DNA from: Penelope pileata
Taxonomy: Eukaryota; Chordata; Aves; Galliformes; Cracidae
Direction of reading: 5' to 3'
Length of the DNA stretch: 64,000 nt
NCBI GenBank assembly: GCA_013396635.1
Contig: WBMW01005315.1
Location: forward strand, 372,001 to 436,000
A program made the position numbers and the translations under genes. A model generated the notes under the pieces. The model was not told the DNA's origin and made no database searches. It saw only the letters and a list, made by a program, of their open reading frames with translations. Numbering within the stretch: the first letter of the stretch is position 1; every line of letters begins with the position of its first letter. Shown one piece after another: positions 22,501 to 34,500 of this stretch.

Positions 22501-25500
22501 CACTGGGCACATATCTGCATGCCTTACTATCTTTTTTCCCCATTTCTTACACTCGCTGTTGTAGCTCTTGCTCCTCCTTTTCTCCACCCCAGCTGTCTAC
22601 CCAAAAAACCAGCCTGTCCCATTTACGGTTTTTCTCATGAGTTCTAGTTTTGTAACATTTTTAATCAAATTTACTGTTTCTGATAGTATTGCCTAGGTAC
22701 TTTCAACCTTACCTGGCAGCCCACCTGAATGGATTTTATGTTCCTGCTGCTGCGTTTTTTCACTGAAAGATAAAAAAGCTTTGTTTATTTTGATTCTGCA
22801 GGCAGAAGCACTTGCGTGGGATAATGATATATCAGCTCATGCCCAGACTGTTGCCAAGGCCAAATATGAATTTTTATTTGGCTTGGAAGAAAAGAAGCCT
22901 TCAGAAATGGGTGAGTGCTGTTTATCACTAATGTATGCAAAAGCATCTTCTGAAAGCCCCTCAGAAAAAAATTGCAGAAGCTGCTCCTCGATGACCCCAT
23001 GAGGGCTTGCTTACTGTGCCATGCTGCCCTCCGCCAGCGTGCAGTGCAAGTACTGGATCAAAGGAGCCCAGTGGTTTGGCCACAGCAAATGACAGCAGTC
23101 CCTGTCTTATGGCCCCACCTTTCTCTTTGGCTTACCTGGGCCACCTTGGCGTGATGGCAGGGGCTCACGTGCTGGTTGCGTGCAGCAAGGGGCTGGCGGA
23201 GGGAGCCTGGTGTTTCCATGCAGTGGAGTTGTCTCAGCCGTGCGTCTGCACTCCGTGTGCCAAAACAAGGCTCTGCCTGGCAGTCCTTCCAGGAATGCCC
23301 ATCATGAGCTGCACGCTGCTGTTTCTACAGCTAGAGGTAGATAAGATTTTAATTTAGATACCCTAGGTGGCACCTGAACTGCTCCCTCCTCTGTATTAAG
23401 TAATTCATAAAATCCGGATGCAATATCTACTGCTACGCCTAAGGATGGGTCTTGTTTCTGTGCTTTTCTTTCAAACAGAGGGGTGCTTCCTACCTTTTCC
23501 CAACCCAAGCTTAGAGGGAAAAGAAAAAAAAGGTAGTTACTATATCTGTTTCTTTTGCTTTGTTTTAATTACCACAATCCCTGCCCTCTTTGCAAAAGTA
23601 TTTCCTCAGGCTGTTCTCTTTGCACCTTGATCCTTTCTAATTGCAAACTTTCTGGAATGTCACTTTTAATTAAAGAAGATTCCCTTCCTACTAGAGAAAG
23701 GCAACACAGAAACAAGCTGCGTACATTCTTCCACTTCAGTCAGGGGAAAAAAAAAAAGCAGAAGTGGAGTTTGGAAAGTGAGTAAACAGTTTCTCCTGGG
23801 TTTTCTAAAGTTAGCTTTCACTTGGGAAATCCTAATTGCAGAGTAGGTGGAATCACAAAACCCAGCAGGTGTCTTTATTTAGGAATGTTAAAAACTTGTA
23901 CAGATTGCCACAAATATGTATATTGCATTATTACATGAATCACAATGACCTCATTTCTTGTTTGGTGGTAGACAACGTGAGAGCACTGTCAGCAGGCATT
24001 AGTACATTTCCGGAGATTGGCATTAAATAAAGTATGCTGTGTCTAATAAATCCAAGTGATTCCATTGTTATTACTAACCAAAACAATTATCAAATGTGAT
24101 GGGCATTCAGAGCCGCTTGAGTACTTAGAGATAAAATGAAGGATGGCAAAGTTTCAGCCAGACGTATTGGCTTATTGGTGTACTTTGCCACAATTTTCGT
24201 GTGTTGCTTCTTGCCTTGTTTCTGAATCTCTTTCTGTACCTTTATTCATCAGAAACAACCATTAGGGGCTAACAGTTAGTGAAAAGAGAGCGACTGCAAT
24301 GGAGAGTTTCCAAATATTTAACAGTGGTTAGCATCTAACATTTTTAATTGTACCCAAAAACTGTGCTATAAAGGTGCTTTTTCTATACCATTATGCCCAC
24401 AGAATTAATGACTATGCTAAATACCAAGCAGAGTCTCGGAAAGTGTCCCTTACCTTGCAGCGGGTGGGTCCTTCTACCAGAACAGCAGAAATTGAGATCC
24501 AGATGGGACTTTAAGGAGTCTCCTTGCCCCGTGTTCCAGCCAGCTAGACTTGTGCTTGGCCAGGCAGGGATTTGTGGTCCCTGTTCATTCCTTAGGTTGT
24601 AACAAAAGTCTACTGAACTGTACTGCATTTTCCCTAGTTGGAATGAGAATATGTGCTCTCCCCGAGGCTGCTATTCCCCCTGCCCAAAATTCAGGTTCCC
24701 TACTAAGCAGCGTCGTGCCTACCCTTACCTGTTCCTTTCTGTCATAGGCAAATGCAGCCTGCTCCTCCTGGAAGATGCTTGACCAAAATGGAAACACAAG
24801 GGCAGTGCTGCCCCTTCTACTTTGTTTGCTTTAGACAAGCAGGCTTTAATTGCTTATTCACTGCAAATGAATGAGTACGGAGCTGACTGAGAGCACAGTA
24901 GTGCAAACCCAGGGCCCTGTGCACCAAATCCTAGCTTCCCTCAATGTAATGTATGTCGAATATGCCATGATGTCTGCAGGGGATGGAGAGTGTTTCAGCA
25001 GAAGCAACTACGCTTGCAATTCTCTCTGTCTGTGTTAGATGCAGAGGGAAAAACACCAGCTAAGATCCAAACCAACCTGCTACTTTCTAAAGTTGCTTTT
25101 AAAAGAAAGACATGCTTTTCATGGGTCAAAGTATGTAAGTTTCCAAGCAAGTGAGAGACCGGGATAGGGGCCAGGAGCAGCACTGGTCAGGAGAACAGCT
25201 TGTCTCTGTGAGCAGTAAAGCTGAACTTTCATTTATCTAGCCCAAAAAAGTTCCACCCGTGCCTTGGGTGGCTTCAGAAAATGAGAACACAATGCATAAG
25301 CTGCTGAACAGCTTAATTAGTTCTGCCTCCCAGTTTATCCTTTCTCTCGAGAACAGCCTTATTACTGAAGCCCTGCTGGATGCTGTTGAGAATATAATTT
25401 TTTTTAACTGGGTAGTGAAATACTTGCATTGAATGAGACACTTCACAAAGAGGGAAGAATGACTGGGGGAAGGCATAGCAAACACTTCTGTTTGCCTAGG

Positions 25501-28500
25501 TCTCTCTCCAGAGACAGCAGACATGGTTAACAAGCTGCTGTGCTGACTTTTGCATTCCAGTTTTAAGCTTGTGGTCATTTTCACAGAGGAGAGGAGGAAA
25601 AAAATCCAGCTAGATGCACGTAGAAGAGATGTTTAATTGCTGTATTCAAATGTACATGCTAATAAAGCTGCCACATTACTAATAATTCCTCATTTCTTTC
25701 CTTGCTACCCTCAGTCCATTTTTATCTGGGAGATTTACAACCCCAGATGGTCTGTACTTGTGCTCTGTCTTCAGTGTGTGCATCTTTTTCTTTCCTTCCT
25801 CCTCTGTTGGTCCTCCTCCTCGAGGGAAGTGGTAGATGTACCTGCACCCTTGTTGCATCCAGGCAGGATTTGGGGACACATGTTCCCCTGCAGAGCCCTC
25901 TGTGACCACACGTCCCTGTGCTGCCTTGCCGCCCTCCTCGGCAGAACCCCAGCCTTCTGCCTCCAGCAAAAGAAAATATTTTGTAAAATCTGAACGCAGC
26001 GGGAGTGCACAAGACGTCTTCTCAGTCTCGTTAACATAAAGGGTGCTTATTTAGGTCTGGAAACATATCCTCCTCTGGAACCAGCCGTGCAAACAGTGGT
26101 CTCTATTGAGCAGCCCTATCTCTCAGGCTTTGGTTGGCTGCAGAGTACTGATTTTTATGATTTTGCAGTTCATACATTTAAATACCAAAAAAGAGTCTTG
26201 AGAGAATGACAGTCCTAAAAAGGTCTGTTTCCTCGGGGGAAAACAAAACGAGGGAGCCTTACAAAATAGTTGCTTAAAGAAATGTGAAACCTAGTAACTC
26301 TCTAATTCCTATTATATGAGGAGAGAAATCCAAGGGAGTTGTTAAGAAGAAAATATCTTCTTAAGATTCATGAAGCCTTTTCTCTGATAATTCTAGGAGG
26401 GGACGGCTTTCACCCCTCCTCTGTAACAGAGGATTTGATCTCATTCTTCACAAAAAAGCCCTGTACAAGTAGTCCCTGGGTTGCTATGCAAATCTGGTCT
26501 TTCCCAACAGCTGCTGGAAGAAGCTTGTTTTTGAATTCCTGGTGAAACAAACAGCTTTTTGGAAAGCCTGTCACTCGCTGTTTTGTGTACAGTGAGGTGT
26601 CATGAGGCAACTGAGCTCATTTTAACAGCTTGCTTCTGGCAAAAGAGATGGTCCCAGCCGCACGCTGCCACGGGTTGTCTCGTGATAGCTCTTGTGCTCA
26701 TCTGATTTCTTAGCAAGCTTAATCCAGCAAAAACTGAGTAAAAAAAAAGATCTGAAAAAAGGTTTAGTTTCTCCTGGCAATGTGTGCTGAATCACCTCTG
26801 CAAGTGGTCAAACACAGCCAGAGCTGACGTGCAGAAGAAAATGAAATGCATACTTTAACCCATGCCACATACTCATTCCTGAACATGAATCACAGAGATG
26901 AGTGCATTTGCTGTAGGATTTCTTTGGCTCATTTCAAGAGCTAAGGAAGAACACAGTGGCTGTTTTTTTGCACACCCTTTTTGTGGTCCTATATTACTGA
27001 TTTAAGCTACCTTAAGAAAGTTACCCCAGGAACTTGGGATAAGTATCACTAACTGTTCAGGTTCGTCTTTGCTCTTCTGCCTTGTTCATCATTTCCAGTC
27101 AGGCATGTCCATCTTTGCTGCAAAGATGTGGACCTTCCTGATCCTGACTCTAAAAACTTCCCTTAGATGGGTTTATTTACTCACATATCACATCGTTCTC
27201 ATATTAGTATGGATTGCTAACTGCAATCTTCCCCAGTGCTCTCCCTGCTTCACTTTCCATTCCAGTACTCTCTGTCATGTTTTCCTTTCTTGCTGTGTCC
27301 ACCTCCGGAGTCTTGAAAGTCCAGGGCCCTGGTCTGGTGTTTTCCTCTGCAGCTCTGCTTTCCTGAAAAGGTGCAGGAGGGCATTTTCTGAGGGTTGAAG
27401 GGCTGCCTGATTTTCAATTCCATGTTGCAGTGGACAGAGCCCCTGAAGACAGGTATGGCAAATGTGCATTTGAGACATCCTGCAGCATTTAAGAGAGACA
27501 CAGGAACTGGAATCTGAAAAGCTAAAACGAGGTGTTTGCACACTCTCAATTGAAATTCCATCATTCTGTTATGTGTGCCTGAATCTATAAGCTAAGTTTT
27601 TGTTGGTTTTGGGCTCTGACATGCTGAAGAGTGGCAGGACTTCTTAAATGGTAGCGTGGCATGTGTAAGCTTTCTCATGGTTGTCCCTGTGTTTGCTGTC
27701 TCTGGTGGGCAATGAGGCATTGTGCGAAGCCCATTGCTCTGCAGGAGGAAATTGTATGTCTTGTGACCTGAACTTGAAAGCTGGGTAGTTCAAGTTATCA
27801 GAACCTACAGCTGCAGGGAGGAGATTGCCACATCCTTGACTCAGTAAACAACAAAGCTGTTTGAAGGCCAGGAATTTAGTAGGAATAATAGTTAAAACAT
27901 GGGCTGTTTGTTTATTGATTTTAAAGGTGCAGAATTAAACACTCAGCAGCAAGGAAATGCCGAAGTTGAGGCAGTAATTACCTCCCCATGTGCTGGCTGT
28001 TGGCCGAAGCATGGCAGCACCTCAGTGGGAGTGCACAGAGGTTTGAGGGCCTGGTGGTGCTGGCAGCCGTTGCTGCTGGCTGGCCTTCTGCAGGTGCTGA
28101 TGTGGTGCTGGCTGAGTGCAGCAGCAGCAGAGTACAAACGTTTTTCTGGAATGATGGAGCCAGGTGTGTGGGCACAAGGGAGGGTCTCTGCTGGCTGACT
28201 CAGCCAGCTGTATGTGGGCACAGTGGGCCACGGCCACATCGTTGCTCATCCTCACCGTGGCACCTCTCAGCTCTCTTTGCTTCAGCCTCATCACCTTTTG
28301 CAACAGGCAGCACACAGACACAAGCCCTGCACCAGGCTGTAGCCTCAGTTCATCTGTGAGGCTTCTGGAGCAGCAGCAGAGTGTTGTCCTGCTGCTAGGG
28401 CCAGCTTGATAATGAACACATACAGGATGTTTAATTAAAATTACATGGGTAGATGCAGTTCTGGCTTGGTATCACGCTGAAAAAGTGTAACATGGTACAA

Positions 28501-31500
28501 CAAATATTTTTCCTATTCATGATTTGACACATTAATGAGCGGCTTCTGCTCTGGACCCCTGCGTGGTTGATTTAACTGCTCAGCTTCCTGAGGCAGGGAA
28601 TCTCAGTCACCGTGCTAACTTGCTGAAGAGCTCCCGTGCAGTGTCCAGCTGCACCTTCAGCAGCAAAGACAGAGGTGTGCATGTCCTCCCATGCCCTCTT
28701 TTTATTTTAGCTGAGTGCATAACTTGATATCCAGCTCTTGGGATGTGCTGATGACCTCTTAGCAAGCCTTCTCTTGGCCTGGCTAATTGATCCTGAATCT
28801 CAAAATGCAATAAAGGACATCCTTTCCTGGGGGTGTGCCTGGTTTCCTTGGTGGGTGCTGCAAGGACCCACAGTTTCTCAGATCTGTGAGCAATTGTGAG
28901 GTTTTTTTTTTTTTTTCAAAGATGTTGCTACCTTGGAATCTGGAGAGGATTTTTTATTTTTCTGTATTTTCTATATTTTTCTATTTTTTTGGTGAGTTTT
29001 AAGAGATTCATTAAAAATACAGTATTTTAAATACTTATGTATTAATTAAATATTTTGAATACAAGTGTATACAGGGAGCTACAAAGTCTTCACTTGGTAG
29101 CCTATGAGTCTCAAAGCAGCTGTGGGTTATCCTGGCTCCAAAAATTTGCTCCTTCAGCTGGCATTTTTCAGGGAGCCTTTTAAATAATTCTTGATACCAG
29201 TATATCTGTCTGAACTTAGAAAATCATGTTAGGAGCTTCCTTTCTCAATGATGGCAATGGAAAAATAGTAAATTTTTGTTTACTTTTGGATTTGCCGTTT
29301 GAATTTTGAGTTTGGTGTTTATGTTTTCTGACTCTTTTAAACCAAAATTTGAGGATTTTACAGGCACTGCAGGAGATGGGTCTTTAAAGAAGAAAAATAC
29401 GTTGCGTTTAGCAAGACACCCACGTCACAATAGAAAGCCCAGTTTTTCCCTTTGTGTTCCCTCCCATTCCCCCTCATGCTAACAGCTGTTTCACTCTACT
29501 CTCTTGCTTTCCAGGGTAATGACTCTGGGGACTGAGCTATCGCATTGACCATCTGCGGCCCATGCAGCAATTTGTAGCATATAATCCCTCCCACTAAGCT
29601 CTCCCAGCACGTGCTGTGTGTTGGTTTTGGACTGGGTCCTGTTCTGAGCTCAGTGTGGGCCTGCGAGCTGCTGCGGCAAAAAGTGCCGTCCTTCCTGCAG
29701 CCCGGGGGACAGCGAGGTGCCCAGCAGAGCACTTCTGGTTCACCATGGTTTGCGTTACACCAGAAGCTTCCAAACCCTGTGTACCACTGGGAAAAAGCTG
29801 AAATCTGTGAAAGAAATATGTAGTTGAGTCACCGCTTTATTCTCCTAAGACTTTCCGTCAGGAACCAGATGATGTGGAATAGAGTCAGAAGATTTGCAGT
29901 TGTGAAAAAACACACGCACGTGTGGGTATTGTACATGCTGTTCTGGTCATGGCTTTTCTTAACAGAGAGGATTTCCATTTGCAGCTGGGAGCTCTCCTCG
30001 GCCTCCCTTTCACCAGTGGTGACGACTCGCGTCACATCGTCACCTGCTGCAGGAGCTGGGGCACTGCTTGCTGGTGGGGAGGCTGATGGAGACGTGCGTG
30101 GTGTGAGAACAGCGCAGACTGAAGGTTCACTCCATGCAGCCTCTTGTGGCCGAAACCAGAATTTAGGGAACTGAGTAAGAACTGTGCATAGCAGTACTCC
30201 TCTGGTAACCTCTTCCAGCCTCCTGCAGGCCAGGGGTTTCCTCAGCAGCACAGGGTGGCTTGGGTGGCTGGAGCCCTGCCCTGTGCTGTCAGTCTGGCTG
30301 TGAGGTCAGTCTGGGCTGTTGGCCACTGCTGGGTCTGCACCCCTGGGGCTTGCCAGCGACCCCCTCCAGTCCTCTCTTTTTGGGGTGAGGAATCCCAGGC
30401 TGTGTGGTTGCTTCTGCTTAGGCTCTTCAGCATGCCTCGTTCCCCTCCAGCTTCCCAGGGTGTTTGCCGAGGTGAGCGTGGAGATAGTGGTGGCATTTAA
30501 CCTGTGCTTATTTTATGACCCCTCTCCCTTACCTCTTCCCCCTGCTCCCCCTGCTTCAGTCAGCTCCCATATCTCCAGCCTCCTGGGGCAGGCATGCTGT
30601 CCAGAAGCTCTGAGCAGCTGCAGGCTGCCCGGTGCGTGCAGTCCGGTCAGAAAAGCTCAGTGCTCACATCGTGTCAATCTCTTGGCTTTGGCTAGTGCAG
30701 GACTATCGGGACGTGGAGCATGACATCATTTGGAAACGGGGCTGCTGACGTTGGTGGAGCAGCATCTCTGCTCTCCCACAGGCAGGGGCCGCTCCGGCTC
30801 AGCCGGCGCAGGCGCTGCCCTGGAAATCCAAACAGTTTTGGTTACTGCTGAAGTTGTGCTCAGGGAGCGTGCCATGCGCGTGGCTCCCCCTCTCTGTAAG
30901 GGTGCAGTAATGATGCTGTGCCTCACCTGCTGCGATTTGTTCATTAAAGTTTGTCACACAGAGGCCGTTTCCATGTAACGCACACATTGTTTTTACTGCC
31001 CTGATTTGGCTTCTGCAAAGAAAGGCAACAAACGCCCGCAGCAGGAGAAGATTGCTGCTGTGGTTCTGCGTGCAGTCTCACCCACGCATTGCTAGTGATC
31101 AGCACGAGGAGCTGCGGAGAAGTGAGATGCAAGATGACTGCACTGCTGTGTGAAACCTTCAGCTCGGCAATGCTGAAATGCTGTTGGGCTCCTTCTGCTC
31201 CAAGCCAGCCCGGCGCTCTCGGGATCGCCATTCTGCCCCTTTATTCCTCGATGAGCGCGGTTATCACACGCGGCAGTTAAGCACAAACATCTCCCTGGCA
31301 GATCGTCAGGCAGCCTTCGCTGGAGATTTTTTTTTCCCCCTGCAAGCTGCCAAGGTGGACTCCTTAGCTCCGGCGATAGACTGAATGAGACTGCAGTTCC
31401 CCCATCAGTTTCATAATACTCAGAAAGCTTCCATTTACATCATTGTGTGCAGTGCAGGGCAGCAGCTGCCAGGAAATTTGAAACTATTTTGATTCCAGTT

Positions 31501-34500
31501 GACTAGAACAGCAGCAATTGAATTAGCTGGTATCGCTATAGATAAACTGATGATCTGTGCATTTTATTTCTTTGACCAATGGGTAACTGCTGGAGCAACA
31601 GTAACCTCTGTGAGTAAGGACACTGTTCAAGCAAATATATCTGATTTCCTAGCTAATATATATATGTAAATACTGTATAGAGAGAGACACTCACACCATT
31701 CTTTTGTAAAATGTACCTGTAAACAAAATGTCTGTCTATGCTTGTAACTTGTGTTTTGCTTCCTAGAATTTCCTTTTATTATGCTGTAGACAAGCTTGAT
31801 TGAAATGGAGTGGTTATTTACCTATGAAATATCATATCTATGCCTGATTTAAGTCATGAATTCTTTCAACCTCTAGTCCTCAGCACGGCTGCTAGCTGCT
31901 GTTAGGTTATATTTGCCCGGTCTCCGTTTTCTAGCCACTCACCTCCTTGCTATTACAGCTTTTTCTTTCTCCTTGTAATTTTGCTTTGTTGAAAGAAGCC
32001 ACCTTCAATGCAAAGTAGAAATTGGTGTTACCTGAGAATGTGTGTCCTTTCATTGTTTGTTTGGTGATGGGTGTTTTTTTTCCCTGCTCATCTTCAGTGC
32101 GGTCCTTAAATTTTGTTGTTGCCTTTCTAGCCTTGTTTGTAATGCAGTCATATTGGGGGATGGGGTTGGACAGGATATGCCAGTAGCTGCAGCAAGACAT
32201 GATGCTGTGGTGGTGGATGGGAATAAGGGAGGAGTTTCCCTTAAAGAGCTCAAGCTCCTCCAGGCTCTGGCACCTGAAGCAGTGCACTGAGCAGCAGGGA
32301 AGGCTTTGCCCCTTGCAGGAGCAGGTTTGGTGGTGGTTTGCTGCAAGGAGTAGAGACCTCAGCAGCGTGGTGTGTGGTTCTGCCTATGCAGTGGGAACAG
32401 ACTGATACTTTCGCGCCACATGTAATTTTTTTTCATTAGGCTCTGAACGAGACAATGTTTCCCTAGGATGCTGTGAAGGCAAGAATCCAGTTTCTTTGTG
32501 GTCACATACTGCAGCAGTAGCAGTCCTGGCAGAGCGTTGCTGCTGTGATGTGACTGTAGAAAGGGCCCTAAGTTTATACTGTGGAGGTGCTTCCCTCTTG
32601 CCCATATGCAACACTTGTGGCTTGTGTGTGCAGCAGAGAGGTGTACTGTGCTCCCTTCCCCTGTACATCTCTGTGCCTGTGTGTACACCTTCCTGGTCTG
32701 CATGCAGGGCTCTTCCTCAGTGTACTGGGCTTACTGGAGAACATGTGCTTGGGAGTAGGTTATGGAAGATGTTTAGGAGGAGACGCAAACCAGAAACTTG
32801 CTTGGGACTGTTCACTGCTGAACGCAGCGGTTGCCAATGATAGATGGGGCATGCAGCAGTGTGCTCAGCATTCACTGCCAGAAATAAGGCCGCCTCTGTT
32901 TCCCTCCTGTCGGTTCAGAAGCTAAGATAGCAATTAGCAGAGATGGGCCTGGCCCCTTGGCAGGAGCTGTGTGCGGTGCCTTGTCAGGGCTCGGCCTCCA
33001 GCATGCCTTGGCTGCATCCCAGCCCCGTGGGGGCCCCGGAGGACGGTGCTCTGGGCTTGCTTCTGCTGTCTCAGGATTGAGCTAGTCCCAGTGCAGGTGT
33101 GGGCTCATTGCAGCCATACAGCATTGTTCTTGTGCGTGAGTCTTGTCCTGGTGGCAGTGTGTCCAAATGGTGACCTGTGCTACGAAGCGTGTGGGCGTGG
33201 GATGCACCCAAGTGCTGTGCGTTTGTGCGGCTGAAATTGCGTGCAGTGGGTGCTGTTTATCTGGAGCTCCCAGGCACTTAGAAAAATCACTGTGCTGAGA
33301 GATGCTCATGTGGGGAAGGAGATATCACTGTCTTCTTCAAAATCCTCTAGCGCATGTCCGCTCCTGAACTGGAAACCCTGTGACAGAGGCGGGCTGCAGG
33401 TGTGGACAGGGCATCCCTGCTCTTCACAGCCACATGGGGTAGTTCCCTCTGGTCTGAGGCTGCATGAGTCCTGCAGCAGAAGAGCTCCTTGCTTGGCCCA
33501 GACGTTGTCCTCAACAGCAGCTGAGTCATTTTGGTGAAACCTGACCCAGTGAAGTTTTATTCTGGAGTGAATAAATAAAAGGCGCAGGGATACCTGAGAA
33601 CCTACAGGGGAAGAAACTGTGGTTTGGCAGAGTCTGAGTCTGTCAGTTTGATCCTGTGCGCACACACACCACGTGTGGTATTAACCCTCTGGTTAGAGCT
33701 ACTGGCTAGCTAGCTGCCAGGTGTGAGCTGCTTCCCCTTGTCCTTACAAACCACTGACAGATATATAGCCACATTTGTGTGGTGCTGAGCTCACGTTAAA
33801 CTATCCTTCCTTTTACCTTGAACTCAGCCTGCCATGAAACAGATACATGAATTTCTCCTCAGCAGTGGCAATTTAAACTTCAGGCTGGGCCTTTCTAGAA
33901 GTGCACAGTGAACACAGCTGCTGCTGCTTTTTCCAAAAGCTCAGCTCCTCCTTGGACCGTGGTATCAGGTGGCCAGATACATGTCAGTGTGCCATCCGTG
34001 CTGATTCATCCATGCTCTGAGAACAGCTGATTCTGTGTTACCCGAGAACAATGGGAGCCACTGGGTGCTCGGCTCCTTTGAAAATGCCACCATCGCTTTT
34101 CTCTTCCTCTTTGTTTACATTGATTTGAAAAAACAGCACGAGGAGGGAGGGCTAGCAAGCTTGTTGTGAAGCAGTGAATTTACTTCTTTTAGCAGAAAAT
34201 GTGAGTTGCTTGGTACACATGCATCTCTGCAACACGACGTTCAGTTACCTGAGTTGTTAAAGTAGGAGGGTAGAACTGGCAGAAAGTTGAATTGCCCATT
34301 AATTGCTGTGTAATTTAGCTAATTGGTTTTGTAGTATATATGGGGTGTGGCTGATTACCTTCCTGGTATTTCATCTTAATAAGTGAAAATGACCTAGAAG
34401 TATTTTTTAAGTAAAACCGACGTGTGTGGGGCATGCAGCAGATGGACGTTAAACCTCTGAATGTCTGCTTTCTTCAGCCTTTGCATTTGGCGTGTGGCCT

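Larger units (their letters stand above)
10501..22801 (+). other. PSD3: PSD3 intron 1
   Basis: 12.3 kb with donor GTAAGG and acceptor CTGCAG. It holds the G-rich run, the polypyrimidine tract, duplication copy 2, a short CR1 at 18971, a 26-bp doublet at 15283 and a CCAT run at 22300. A frame of about 189 codons at 12831-13400 and another on the minus strand at 12453-12992 are GC-driven and unsupported. No further coding exon was recognised. Confidence 0.8.
10473..22824 (+). promoter_or_regulatory. Candidate overlapping upstream ORF of PSD3 (spliced, 16 codons)
   Basis: ATG at 10473 lies 7 nt before the PSD3 start and in another frame. It too has G at -3 and G at +4. In the spliced message it reads nine codons in exon 1, crosses the exon 1/2 junction, and stops at TAA 22822-22824 after 16 codons. 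It therefore overlaps the real start and would lower PSD3 translation if used. Whether the 5' UTR includes 10473 depends on an unknown transcription start. Only 10473-10500 and 22802-22824 belong to it; the rest of the span is intron. Confidence 0.45.
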
